Source: Buxus sempervirens (taxonomy: Eukaryota; Streptophyta; Magnoliopsida; Buxales; Buxaceae). Taken from it: DNA of 64,000 bases. The notes beneath the pieces are model-generated. The model ran no database searches, was not told where the DNA came from, and saw only the letters and a program-made list of their open reading frames with translations. Where the stretch lies: assembly GCA_947561395.2 (NCBI GenBank), contig OX387185.1, positions 39,690,602-39,754,601 of the forward strand, written 5' to 3'. The position numbers and the translations under genes are program-made. Shown here piece by piece: positions 1 through 11,190 of this stretch. Within the stretch, counting starts at the first letter, position 1. Every line of letters starts with the position of its first letter.

Positions 1-1167
1 ATCCACTATGTATGGCAAAAATTCCACTAAGAAACATAGCCTAAAGTAACAACTATGATCATCATTATTGAAAGGCAGCTAGACGAGTTGGGATGGAGGT
101 TTCTAAAACCTGAATCCTGTTAGGCCCAATAGTTTAGTCTTATGTAACCCCTCTATATGGGATTAAACGGGTCATCAGTACTGATCGAAATCGACCACAA
201 CCGATTGGTGCAACCCAAAAGGTTCCAAGTAAAACTACAGACAAGACAAAAGTTTCTCACCTGGCTGTAAAAGACAAGAAATTAAGTAAAAGGCAGCTTC
301 TATGGTAAATAATGCCCCATGGCTACCTACCAGAAAAAAAAGATAACTTTGCATTAAAAAGGTGGATAGGAGTGCACATGCTCCTACATAAAGCAAAGAA
401 ATGGTAACTGTTACCAGTGACAGAACCAGGACTCTAAATTTGAGGGACAAAAAAAAATTTCAATTAACACTTCTCATGAAATATAGAAATTTTAATAAGT
501 TAGGGGGATAAAGTGATAAACCAGAAATTTTAGAGGGGGCAAAACATAAATTTCAATTAAAACATAGAAAAAAATATATTATAAATTAATATTTAAACAT
601 CTAAATGCCTTTCAACTAAACTCGTTTACGTTCTCTGCATAAGTGGAAAGATGCTGTGCTTCTGCGTCTCCTACTGCTTAGGTTCTGAATCTGATGTGAT
701 CAGCAAAAGGTTAAAGAGGGAAGAGGGTGACGGAGATAAAGACAGAGATTCTGATATGAGCAAAATTCAAAGGAGGGTGGATGAAGAGAGAGAAGTGGGG
801 GACCCTGTGTTTTATACGTTGAGAGAGACAAGAGAGTCTGGCATTAGACATCACAACTGTGGCACTGAAAAACATGGCTTTTCAGACAATTAATGAAAAA
901 GGACTATCTGATCAGCCTCTCTCTCTCTCTTTCGCTCTCTTCCTCCCGCTCTCAGATGCACTCACTTTGTGATGGTATTAATTTCGGCCAGTATTTTAGC
1001 TCAGTCGCTCTTTTAAGGCTTCTTCCTATTCTTACCACCTCGTCCAACATGTACAATTAAAGGCCTCTGAAGTACTGATCCTGAGAGAAAATCCAACAAA
1101 GATACTATTCGAAAAATAAAAATGAAAAGAAGGAAGAAAATAAAATAATAGAGAAGGAAACCAATCG

Positions 1168-1215
<48 letters not shown>

Positions 1216-1768
1216 CAGTAGCAGTGAGGTTGTCTACTGTTATTCAATGAATAATAAAGTGGTAGGAAATACATATAGACTATCCATTACAAAACTTAAA
1301 TTTCAAAGCAAACCTACATCGGTGTTTGATCATTTAGTAGTAAAACTGGTAATAAACAAAAGAAGGAAAAAAAATGGTGATGATGATGACCAACAAGAAG
1401 AAAAGGCCGTGAGTTTGTTTGTTTGGCATCTCTCCGTAACCGTTCGAATACAAATGGAATCAGGTCATAAAATCCATCTGAGAAAGGAAGAAAAAAGTAG
1501 AGAAAAAGGGAAGGGCTGTTGACTGAGAATCATAGCAGTCTCCTTTCTTTGAAAGTGAAGAAAATTAAAAACTATAACAAAACACAAGATTTCAGAATTC
1601 ACGGCTCCTTTAATCTACATCACACGGGATAATTACAATACCTACTTGTCATGTCAGATAGAATAGAAAGAAAAGGTCAGAAGCAAAAATCATGAGAGAG
1701 AGAGAGAGAGAGAGAGAGTTGTTTCACTTTTTCCTTTTTTGTTCTTTCTCTAGTAAACAGAAAGAGAT
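1..1768. other. 3' flank of the IDD gene, no gene recognised
   Basis: No reading frame here resembles a known protein; the short frames are low-complexity. The stretch nearest the stop codon (about 1590-1768) is probably the 3' UTR of the minus-strand zinc-finger gene. It includes a GA microsatellite at 1694-1718. Two imperfect copies of an AT-rich motif ending in a run of G (about 430-460 and 520-560) look like old repeat debris that I could not assign. Confidence 0.5.
1172..1213. repeat. (TA)n microsatellite
   Basis: About 21 uninterrupted TA dinucleotides. It produces an artificial Ile-Tyr-rich frame on the minus strand. Confidence 0.95.
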
Positions 1769-4047
1769 CTATGTTTGAAAGTTTTTCCAAGTTCTGAGTT
1801 CATTTTGATAATCGATCTCTCCTTCACCTTCCGTTACAGCAGATGATAAGTGACTCACGACGAGGGAATTCTCATCTGGAGGTGCACCTGTTGTCAAAGC
1901 CTGAAATTGCTGCTTACAAGCATGGCAGGAGATTTGCAGGATAGTGGAGTTGATTTGCTTCGTGGCGTGCTCTTTCATAATCTGGGCCTTGCTGAGATCA
2001 TCTTGTGCTTGTTGCCTGTATCTCTTGGCATTGGCAAACTCCTGTTCTGCTAATTCAATCTGCCTCTTTGCTTGTTGTCGCACCTCTTCGGCGAAGGCCC
2101 TTTCTGCCATGGCTAACCTTAGCTGTTCACAAGCTTGTTCTTTCATCCTCAATGCAGCCATTGTGGGTTCATTGACAGAATTCTTGTCCTTATGAGAGCT
2201 TCCACCTGCATCCTTACTTGAATTGGCGTTCTTCGTTACTTTTTTGTCACCATTGTTGCATGGCCCTACTGAGAGTTGCAATTGGAAGGCATGATTTTCA
2301 TCCAAATTAGGTGAAACTGAAGTACTAGAGAGTGTATTCGACAAAGGTAGGAGCTGAAGTCCCAGATCCTGATGCTGTTTAGTCATGGAAGGATTTTGTT
2401 GTTCTAGGCATAATCTTAGTCCAGGCCAAGGGACTGTAACCAAATTGGTATCTCTTGAACTTGAAGCTGTTCCAGAAAAGCAAGCTGGCTGAACTGTCTG
2501 TAATTCAGGCTTAATCTTCCCTAAGTTGCAAGCATCTTGGTGTTCAATAAAACTTTCCACTCTTCAAAAGAAAAATCATTAAACGAGATCAGTTCATGTT
2601 TGATCAAATAGATATTATGATTCTAAGTTTACCAAAAGCATGGAACATAGAAGATGAACTGATCTGGTTGTCCCTACTTTAAAAAACTGTCATAGATATC
2701 AGGAAAGGAAGCAATCATGTTCATATAGGAGATATAAACAACCCAAAAAGGCTTAAAAGATGAATAAAGAAAGGTCATGGCATTTCATTTTGAACTGCTT
2801 CTATACCAATATGCAGATATCTTGGAGCGAAATAAATAAACGATAAATGAAGAAATAAGTAGATTATAAACATTTGACCATTTTAGGGATTAAGAGCAGT
2901 TGAAACAAAAACCAAAATAAACTGTAGAGACCGATCTATTGGAAACTGTGTTCTCAACTGCTCCTGAACTGCTCTTTGATTAAGTGGACTTTAAACCAGT
3001 CAAAGGAAAAGATATATGGGTTTTAATAAGATTTCTTGAGTAAAACAATGTGAAACCGTTCTTGCAAGATTTGTTGCAAACCCACCTGGAATTTGGTTTT
3101 GGGTACAAAGAAGGACGGCTTTTAAGAACAACACATCCAGGAAAAAGTGATTTAAAGTATAAGAAAATTGATAAACTAATGAAGACAGAATGAGGATTTG
3201 TATATGTTTCTTGTTTACTTTCCCAGAAAAAAAAATGTTTCTTACTTGTTTTCTGTTCGGGGATCTAAGAATTGATTGGGCAAATTGGAAGCCGAACAAA
3301 GGAATTACATCAGGTCAAATTGGTTTTTAAGACCACAAACTTAATTTGTAATCAAATTTGGATCATTTGAACCACTTGAAGAGGAACAAGCTTAAACCTA
3401 AAATCGGTGAAATGAAGAAAAAAAAACCTTGAGAACACGCGGCCACAATCACAAGAATGGCCTCTGGTACCACAAGTCTTGAGATGTGCCTTATAATCTG
3501 ATTGAACAGCATATGCTTTGGAGCATTTTTCACAGACCCATTTCTTGTGAAAGCTGTGTTTCCTCCTGAAATGCTTCTTTATTCCTACGAGATCGCCAAG
3601 AGCGTGGCATGGATCATGGTGCAAGCAGGTAGGTTCCGGGCACACAAACACGCGCTTTCGGACTTCTAAAGTCTCCCTTCTCAGTAGTTTCCAAGGTACT
3701 TTGTGCCGTCGCCTGTGCATCTGAAGGTTCTGGTCTCTCTGGAATCCCTGATTGCAGATCTCGCATACATATCGATCAGATTCCATTAACGTCCTTGGTG
3801 AGAGAGAAACTACCTCTGCATCTGGATCTGAAGCAAGAAAGAAATCAAATGGAGAAGATGGATACTGCTATTAAACACAAAATTCAAAAGACCCCTGTTC
3901 ATTTGCTGAAAAGAAAAGTTAACGAACAAAAGAAATTTTTTCACCTGGAGTTCCTGCAGGCCTTCTTTTTCTTTTACTGATACTCCCATTATCTAAGCAA
4001 TTAAATGCCTCAAAGGGACCAGTAGAAGAGGGATTGTTGCCTAACAT
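1769..4047 (-). CDS. IDD14/15/16-like: INDETERMINATE-DOMAIN zinc-finger transcription factor, IDD14/15(SGR5)/16 type
   Basis: Nuclear C2H2 factor of the plant IDD family. Coding exons on the minus strand are 4047-3945, 3827-3428 and 2561-1769, joined by GT-AG introns, giving 431 residues, close to Arabidopsis members of this clade. The start ATG at 4047 gives the short N-terminus usual for the clade; an in-frame ATG at 4116 is possible. Visible parts: a basic nuclear-localisation stretch KRKRRPAGTP (residues 25-34), finger 1 CEIC..H (56-76), finger 2 with CPEPTC..KKHFRRKH, C2HC finger 3 CEKC..CGTRGH, and C2HC finger 4 CDCGRVFSR/VESFIEHQDAC, which intron 2 splits. The C-terminus has an Ala/Glu/Gln-rich coiled coil and the QISCHACKQQFQ and SHLSSAVTEGEGE blocks that mark IDD14/15/16 rather than other IDDs. 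Members affect shoot gravitropism, organ angle, auxin genes and starch. All finger ligands are present and no break is seen. Confidence 0.93.
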
Positions 4048-4400
4048 GAGCAATTTATAACTTCGATTCTGTGTATAGCTCTTCAAATATCCACTTAGAG
4101 TAAAGCAACCAGTCAATCTCTCTCTCTCTCGCTCTCGCTCTCTTTCCAGCTCTTTGTACTGTTGTTATATACTTGCTCACAAACTTTGATAAAAAGTAAT
4201 GGCAAGAATACAAGAGATGAAGAGGAACAGCTATACTATGAAGAAAAGCTCTTCCTTTCGGCTATCAGTGTTCTTTCAGCTTTTCTATCAGTTTTCTCTC
4301 TTTCTCGTTCTATCTCTCTCTCTTTGTCACCCAACGCTCACCTTCAGGTATGTTTGTTGATAAGTCTCTTTGATAGCGAGAGAGAGAGAGAGAGTTAATG
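4048..4400 (-). promoter_or_regulatory. Probable 5' leader/promoter-proximal region of the IDD gene
   Basis: Upstream of the IDD start the minus strand is GA-rich: runs of CT on the plus strand at about 4117-4143 and 4268-4324, and GA at about 4378-4395. Such GA/CT tracts are common in plant 5' UTRs and core promoters. I see no unambiguous TATA box, and a further noncoding 5' exon upstream cannot be excluded. Confidence 0.4.
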
Positions 4401-4831
4401 AAGAGAAGTGACCAATCACATTGTTTAAGACTGGAGCCCAAAAACATCCTCACATTGAAATAAATACTCATAATTCATAGCACAGTATTACAGTAACTTC
4501 CATGCAAAAATGCAGGCCGAGCTCCACATACACGTGAGCTCCTCTCCCCCTCTTTTTCTCTCTAAATCTCGACTACCCGGCCATCACCAAAGCCCCCTCC
4601 TCCTCCTCCACACCACAGCCAAAATTCCCTCTATTTCTGAGGGAACTGTAATTGGAAGAGACGTATACGTTTTATTGACAAACGTATACCCTCGATGTAT
4701 GCAAGATTCTATAGTACCAAAGATGAATTTAGATTTGAAGAAGCAGCGTTTTCAAAAGATAAACTGAGCACGTTGGGTCACTTCGGGGGTCTACTTGCCG
4801 TGTTGAAGTCGTCTGTCATGCTTCCTTGAAT

Positions 4832-4986
4832 TGCTCCGTGATGTAGCCGTGAGATGCTACCATGTGGAGGATCTCATGGCCAATATTTTTTCGTGTGGGA
4901 CCCACTTGATACATTTATAACATATGAAAAACAGTGGCTGTGAGATGGTACACATGACAGCATCCCACGGCCACATCAGGGAGCAC
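4832..4986. mobile_element. Foldback MITE-like inverted repeat
   Basis: Two arms of about 65 bp are imperfect reverse complements. The left arm begins GCTCCGTGATGTAGCCGTGA and the right arm, reversed, begins GCTCCCTGATGTGGCCGTGG. The two continue to match through a short central AT-rich loop. No coding capacity. I did not find a convincing target duplication, so the superfamily is open. Confidence 0.6.
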
Positions 4987-5202
4987 TTCTAGAAAATCAT
5001 GGCAGAGGATTTCATTCCCTAATTGCCATTCACTTTCATGTCTTGGCTCTCACCCCTATTTTGCAAACCCTATCTTTCTCCTTTTCAGTGTACTTAAAAT
5101 AAACCCAGAGTCTAGTATTGGTATAATTAAATACACAATCACAATGCATTGTGTTGGAGTGTGGCTCATACTTGTATCAGCTTAGTCCATAGGGGAGGGA
5201 CC

Positions 5203-5238
5203 TCACGGGCGAAGGTCCTGTGGTAGGTACTGGAGTAT
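5203..5238 (+). repeat. 36-bp dispersed repeat, copy 1
   Basis: Begins TCACGGGCGAAGGTCC and ends ACTGGAGTAT. It recurs at 5782-5817 with two mismatches in 36. The second copy ends inside the target duplication of the MITE at 5820, so this may be an older duplicated segment or part of a repeat family hit by that MITE. Confidence 0.7.
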
Positions 5239-5409
5239 ATTTGGGATTTAAAAAATATGAGAATAATTATATAGGTTTACTAGCTACTATATCTATTACT
5301 ATTAATTATAAAGCGAACACCTTGTTTTTTTGGCTGAAATTTGATATCAAAAACACCCTCCATTTTTTATCAAATTAACTCTTAATCCTAGTTAATATTA
5401 CATTCACCA

Positions 5410-5640
5410 CGACATCAACAAGTTCTTGCTAATTGGAGGCTACCTTGGACACTTGCATAGCTTGCTATCCCATGGTCGGAATGTCACATTGTGTTGTTTA
5501 GAGCTGTAGTTCCCCTAACCACTTCGGTTAGTGTTTCCATCTTTCATGTTGGTCTTGCCTTCGGCTGTACGAGCTACAATTGTAAATCTTTGTTTATCTA
5601 ATACACAATTTGGACTTACTTTCCAAAAAAAAGAAAAAAT
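5410..5640 (+). mobile_element. Possible 3' tail of a LINE-like retroposon
   Basis: A stretch with codon-like but broken composition ends in an A-rich tract at about 5622-5640, like the 3' end of a poly(A)-tailed insertion. No conserved domain can be named, so this is a weak call based on the tail and on LINE remnants elsewhere in the window. Confidence 0.3.
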
Positions 5641-5781
5641 TGTCTAATACTTTAATACCCAAAAACGCCCTCAATTCTCTTTTGAATTTATTACACGCAT
5701 AGCGCATGCATTCCCTAATGTATGTATATATATATATATATACACCATACTACCGAACCACTTAAGTATGCGTGTGCACTT

Positions 5782-5817
5782 TCACGGGCGAAGGTCCCGT
5801 GGTAGGAACTGGAGTAT
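5782..5817 (+). repeat. 36-bp dispersed repeat, copy 2
   Basis: Second copy of the repeat at 5203-5238, differing at two positions. Its last bases (GGAGTAT) form part of the 9-bp target duplicated by the adjacent MITE. Confidence 0.7.
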
Positions 5818-5819
5818 TC

Positions 5820-5999
5820 CAAACCACTTCCTGTGGATCCCTTATCTGGACCCCTTATGTGGATCCTCCACAAGATTATGCCATGTACCCTTGGAGCACT
5901 TAATTAAATTACATTTACACCATTCAAGGGGCACATGGTGCAATCCCATAAAGAATCCACATAAGGGGTCTAGATAAAGGATCCACAAGATTTCATTTG
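5820..5999. mobile_element. Mutator-like foldback MITE with perfect 9-bp TSD
   Basis: A 180-bp, almost fully palindromic element. The left end CAAACCACTTCCTGTGGATC matches the reversed right end CAAATGAAATCTTGTGGATC, and the arms stay complementary nearly to the centre. It is flanked by identical 9-bp duplications GGAGTATTC at 5811-5819 and 6000-6008. A 9-bp duplication with long terminal inverted repeats is the usual signature of Mutator-like elements. The palindrome explains why both strands show mirrored short frames here. Confidence 0.8.
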
Positions 6000-6008
6000 G
6001 GAGTATTC

Positions 6009-8084
6009 TTCTATTTTGATTACTGTTCACGCTCCACGTTTCACAACACATTGCATTATATAACAAGCCTATCAATAGGAACCAAAATTTACATTAATCA
6101 AGAACATGGAATTGGCTGGGGTAGAAGAATCATTAACAAATTAGAAGTCCCTACAATATTGATGGGTATATAAAATAGATCTTGTTCTTCTGGTATGTAT
6201 TCAGGAACATGTATGTTGCTTGGTGATATTCTACACTATTCTATCATAATTCTAAGATAAAAAGGAATCTAAAGGAGACCTTCTCCAACACTGGGATAGT
6301 GGCTTTTCCTCTTGTGGTCGGCGGGTCCAAAAAGATGTGGACCCATCTCATACTCAGACCATTATTCCACCACCTCATCCATCTCTCTCTCTATCTTTCT
6401 ATCTCTCTAATGAAAAGACTAATTACTTCTAGGGAAATAAGTAAGTTGGACATTAGGAAACAAAGGGCTATACAAGCATAATTAATGTAACATATATTAA
6501 CGGAAAGAAGAGTGAAAAAATGAAAGAAGGATACAGGGAAAGTGAAAGCAAAGGTCATAGGTTTGTAATTGAATAATGTGATCTGAAAAAATAAAAGCAG
6601 AATAGATATAGTTGTTTATTATATTGGAAGGAATGGACAAGATAATAGGTGGTGGATTCTCAACACATGCAGCATCAAAAGAGAGCGTCTTTCGCAATCA
6701 TCCATCTTAAGTGTTCAACTGGATCTAATCATCCCTAGTTAATTTAAGCAAACCTAAACATGTCCCCTCCTCTCTCTTGATGTAACTTTATATAATTTGA
6801 TGCAAATGGATTCCAAAGGCCTGGAACCAAAAGCATCATGAGTAGTAGTAGTAGTATTAAATCATTGTCCTTCATCCTTCTGACAAACACATCGCAATAT
6901 TATTACACTGGTAGCTGAGATCTTTGTCTGGTTTATATTTGGATTTTATTCGCAGGGCCAACAAAATAAGGCTCAATGTATGCAGGTGAATAAGCTGAAA
7001 AGCCTGGGAAGAAACCAGACAGCTTTAATTCCTCTCAAACTTGTAAGTAGATAGAGGTCTTCCCCCTTTTTTAGATTCTTTTTCTTTGTGATGGATTTTG
7101 GGATTTTGTTTTTGTTGCATTAGAGAGATCACGGAGAGAGAGAGAGAGAGAGAGAGGGCGCCTGTGACAACGTGAGGTGTTGGAGTCTTAAAAAAGCCTG
7201 ATCGCAAAGTTCTATCCCTTTGGCAAAAACAAAACTAGAACTTGATAAAAAGAAAAAAAGTTCGGAAAGGTAAAGAAAATCAAAAGGGCGATGAGTAGAC
7301 GACAGAGAAAAAGCGAAGGAGATGCCATACCATAGGTTCCGAGAAAGACACCAAATGTATAGTAAGTAGGACGCTTCTTTCTCACAAGTGATCGCATAAA
7401 AATCCGTTCAAAGAAATTTACTCAAAACTGTAGAAAAAGTAAAGTCTGTAGTAAGAAGCCTCTCTCTCTCTCTCAAACTCACAAATGGTTCAGATCAAGT
7501 ACTAATGGGACCCAAGCTCTCAATGTTAAACCAATATCTGATGGGAGGAACTAGGCAATCATCAGGACCTCAAGATTCTTTCTTGAGTGGTTTTAATATT
7601 TGTCATTATTGAAAATTCCTATAGATGATCTTGATAGAATGGATTTCCTGTCGCATGTGGCTAGTTTTGGTTGGTCCATATGGCAGCACATAAATCACAT
7701 TATCGGTAAATGGAGTTCGTAAGGAACTCAGTAATTCCAACCCCTCCCAGGGATAAATGGATGTGCACGGAACAACCTTTCGTTAAAATCAACTAGCAGG
7801 GCGCACATGCACTACTCCATTTAGTAAATAAAAAGTTCAGGACATATAAGGGAAACAAAATTATTGAATGACATTTTTAGAAAGTAAAATATGAAAAAAA
7901 GATTTAGGACATGTAAGAGATAAGAAATGTTGAAAGATATCTTTTTGAAAGTGAAAAATGAAAAAGACAAAGTTACCCACCTAAATATAAAAGAAAAAAT
8001 GACATCAGAAGGTCATTATCGGAAAAAGGCATATTTTTCACGCTTCCCAAGAAAATGTTCTCTTTATATATAGTATAGATTTTG
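6009..8084. other. Intergenic DNA, no gene recognised
   Basis: AT-rich sequence with short GA/CT tracts (about 7133-7155 and 7461-7474). No long conserved frame, RNA gene or clear transposon end was recognised. A noncoding 5' exon of the IDD gene could lie here but nothing in the sequence proves it. Confidence 0.4.
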
Positions 8085-8430
8085 AGTTGTAGGTGGAGTA
8101 ATTAGACATAGCGAAGGCAATTTTATTGGGTTATTTGTGTCTGAATGCCCAGTCTTCAGCAACCCTTACAAAAGCTAATGCTGCTCTTGAAGGCATCAAG
8201 TTTTCTGGAAGGAGATTCCCAAGCAATTACACAGAATCATGGAGTATTGATGGATTAATCTCTCAAGTTAAACATCTTAGTTCTCAGTTTGATGGTTTCG
8301 GAAATCTCATGTTTTTAGAGAGGGCAATCGGTTTGCTGATTTTCTTGCCAATAGAAGATTACATGGCTAATCGCCTTCGCTGTTTGGGTACTTCTTATAA
8401 GTTTTTTTTTTCAACAACACCGACTGTTTG
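8085..8430 (+). pseudogene. LINE-derived RNase H (RVT_3-like) domain fragment
   Basis: Reading across frame breaks gives the order of motifs of the plant LINE/RVT_3 RNase H domain: GGVIRHSEGNFIG, then LTKANAALEGIK, then LISQVKHLSSQF, then (after a frame change near 8300-8312) FREGNRFADFLANRRLHG. At least two frame changes and a stop make it non-functional. A T-rich and AT-rich tail follows. The enzyme would remove RNA from RNA/DNA hybrids during target-primed reverse transcription. Only the C-terminal end of ORF2 is left, typical of a 5'-truncated LINE copy. Confidence 0.7.
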
Positions 8431-8869
8431 ATTCTAGTCTTTGTCTCTTCTCACCTTTTATTGTACATTTTAAAATCTATATATTCTTTTCTTTCCCTTT
8501 CAATCAGTGATTATTATTTTTAAAGCATTTCATTTATTTATTTTTAATCTAAATCCCATACGTCTTTCTCAAAAATTTTATTTCTTGTACAAATACAGAC
8601 GTTAAACAATGACCTTTAACTGTCTTTAACCAGAAATTGGATCACTATTTTTTAATGAATAACTCCGTTCTTTAGTTGATTAATCAGAAAAAAAAAAGAA
8701 ATAAAATATTTTGAATCTATAATCAAGTTACATTTCTTGTCAAATAATTAATATTTCTGAATCCTGATCCTTAATTGCTTGGATTTTTCCCCTTAAAATA
8801 ATTGGAGCAATGAATCCTTGTCCCTTTGTTTACACCTGCGATAGCTCTGCGAACGAAAGAAGGCTACAT

Positions 8870-9137
8870 TGTGGGACCATGGAAAATCACCTATGTGACC
8901 TCCTAATCATCACATGGATTCACAAAAGCAAGGAGTCGCCATCATTCAAAATTAAGATGTGAATGAACACCAAAGTGAGTATAAAAAATTGGAAATAGAT
9001 CTAAAGTAGTTATACTTTGAGGTTTAGTTTAGAGATTGATAAGGGGGTTAGGTTATGAGTAGGGGAAGGTGTTAGATACCCCCATTCATCTATAAAAGAT
9101 GGTTGACATATGCTATTCATGCTAAACATTTGCTTGC
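8870..9137 (-). mobile_element. Solo LTR C', segment split off by element B (U5 side)
   Basis: These 268 bp align with the start of the solo LTR at 45896 (shared GGACC/GACATGGAAAATCACCT, then the GGGGAAGGTGTTAG block and TGGTTG..CATATGCTATTCATG). They continue at 40979 after element B. In the reading of related element A the LTR runs on the minus strand. The possible outer target duplication TACAT (8865-8869) against CACGT (43295-43299) matches only 3 of 5, suggesting an old insertion. Confidence 0.8.
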
Positions 9138-10012
9138 TGTAAGCACCCAAATTTTGATCAAACCAAAAAAAAAAAAAAAGGAAAAGAAAAGAAAATAAGA
9201 AAACAAAAAAATGTGCTAAAAGACAGCAAAACAGCTCAAAACCCTGGCAGAAAGTCAAACCCCGAGGGGACAAAAAGTTGACTTTTTGATTAAGTGATAT
9301 TTGGCCACCTTGCTTTATATCATTGGATAGAGAATCTCGACACGATTCCAACGCAACTGAGTTTGCAGGAATCGGAGTCCGGATGAAGGTTCTGCGGGCG
9401 GTCAAACTTGGGCGAAGCCAAAAGTTGACTTTCTGCTAAAATCCGATCCAGAGGCCTTGCTTTATATCATTGGATAGAGGATCTCGACACGATTCCAGCG
9501 CAACTGAGTTTGCAGGAATCGGAGTCCGGATGAAGGTTCTGCAGGCGGTCAAACTTGGGCGGAGCCAAAAGTTGACTTTCTGGGGAAATCCGATCCAGGT
9601 GCTTACCCCATGCCATTGGATAGAGGGCTCCGATACGATTCTAACGCAACTGAGTTTGCCCAAATCGGAGCCCGGATGAAGAATATATGAGCTGACGAAA
9701 TTCCCGAGCAGCAAAACCAGCAAACTGCGCATGTGGCAAAAAGCTGCACACGTGGCGAGTTGCGCAGGAAAATATCTCGGGGATCAAATCCGTAAATATC
9801 TAAACATTCAAAATATCCCAGGGACCAATCTGAAAATATCTGAATAAAATAATATTAAACCTAAATATCCCAGGGACCATATCCTAATTTTCAGATTTTT
9901 AAGACAAACCCGCGGCGGCATTTAATGATTTAATCATTATGTCACTCGCACCGAGCGACAGGAGCTCGGCGCGAGCTGGGCGCCGAAGTGGGCGGATGCC
10001 CATTTCTCCTTC

Positions 10013-10018
10013 TATAAA
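10013..10018 (+). promoter_or_regulatory. Putative TATA box in the 5' LTR of B
   Basis: TCTATAAAAG sits about 875 bp into the LTR; the same site is in the 3' LTR near 38766. It would place the transcript start near 10045 and U3 at about 900 bp. The assignment is by motif only. Confidence 0.55.
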
Positions 10019-10739
10019 AGCCACAACCCCCTTCATTGCAGGGGGTTCGGTTGGTTGGGATTGTTGGAGTTCGGGATTTTTGGGTTCTGCATTTTTTGGA
10101 GGTTCTGCATTTTTTTGGGTTCGGCATTTCTTAGGGGTTGGACATTCTGTTGTCCCTCGGCACTCGAAGGTAGTCTGGGCTACCATCTTCCCCAAAGAAA
10201 CCACACTCTTGGCCATTCCTTTCTTCCCCTTCTTCCTCGTCAAACCCGAAGGTAATCTTGCTCTTGGTGTGAGAAGGAGGCTCCGGCTGCAGCTCGTTGG
10301 CTCCAAGGGACCCTCCGGCCTACTCTACAGAGACCTAGAACCAAGGTGAGCTCTACACTTTCTTTTGTTCAATATATATATAAATCAAGCCTCCCATGCA
10401 TCTCTGATATCTTGTTTGTCATTGTTTGTTTGATTCGAATTCGAAGGGGAGCATGTTCCCTGTGATCGCACCTCTCTTGTATCCCGATAAAACCCCCCTT
10501 TCCCTTCTTCCTTAATCGTGTTTTGTTTTCAAAGTTTTATGCATGTTCTGTAATGTTTGGGTGTTCGGATTTGTAGGTTTGCAAAGAGGTTTAATCCTCA
10601 CAACTTAGGTTAGATTAATTTCCAAGTATGTTAGAGGTCTGCTGGGGTTCTAAGGATCCCCAGAAACCAGTTACAGAGCTTAAAACCAGTCGGAAATGGA
10701 GTTTGGAGAGAAAAAACAGAGAGTCAGGGTCTGCGCTGA

Positions 10740-11190
10740 GCTCACGCTCACCTCGCGCTAAGCTCGCGCTCACCTAGCTTGGGTCCGCTCACCTCGCGCT
10801 CACCTCATGCTCACCTAAATTTGGATGTGCTCATCTCGCGCTCACCTCGCGCCCACCTAGCTTGGGTCCGCTCACCTCGCGCTCACCTCATGCTCACCTA
10901 AATTTGGATGCACTCATCTCGCGCTCACCTCGTGCTCACCTCGCGCCCACCTAAATTTGGATGCGCTCATCTCGCGCTCACCTCGTGCTCACCTCGTGCT
11001 CACCTCGCGCTCACCTCGCGCCCACCTAAATTTGGATGCGCTCATCTCGCGCTCACCTCGCTCTCACCTCGTGCTCACCTCGTGCTCACCTCGCGCCCAC
11101 CTTGCGCCCACCTCATTTTGGGTGCGCCCACTTCGTTTTTGGGTGTTTTTTTCGCTGTCTTCGGTCCGCCCACCTCGCGCTGACCTCGCG
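10740..11190 (+). repeat. 11-bp minisatellite in the 5' LTR of B
   Basis: Tandem and interspersed copies of an 11-bp unit GCTCACCTCGC with GTG/GCG variants and recurring AAATTTGGATGCG spacers. The matching array in the 3' LTR (39493-39850) is shorter by about 100 bp, nearly the whole length difference between the two LTRs. Confidence 0.85.

Noticed and set aside
1032..1274. Frame with an Ile-Tyr repeat
   Set aside because: Produced by the (TA)n microsatellite.
2558..2560. Separate gene starting at 2560
   Set aside because: The codon is GTG and the frame joins exon 2 through a proper acceptor, completing zinc finger 4; it is exon 3 of the IDD gene.
9939..10349. 136-codon frame, repeated at 38692-39102
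   Set aside because: It lies in the LTR of element B around its TATA box, matches no family, and is duplicated only because LTRs come in pairs.
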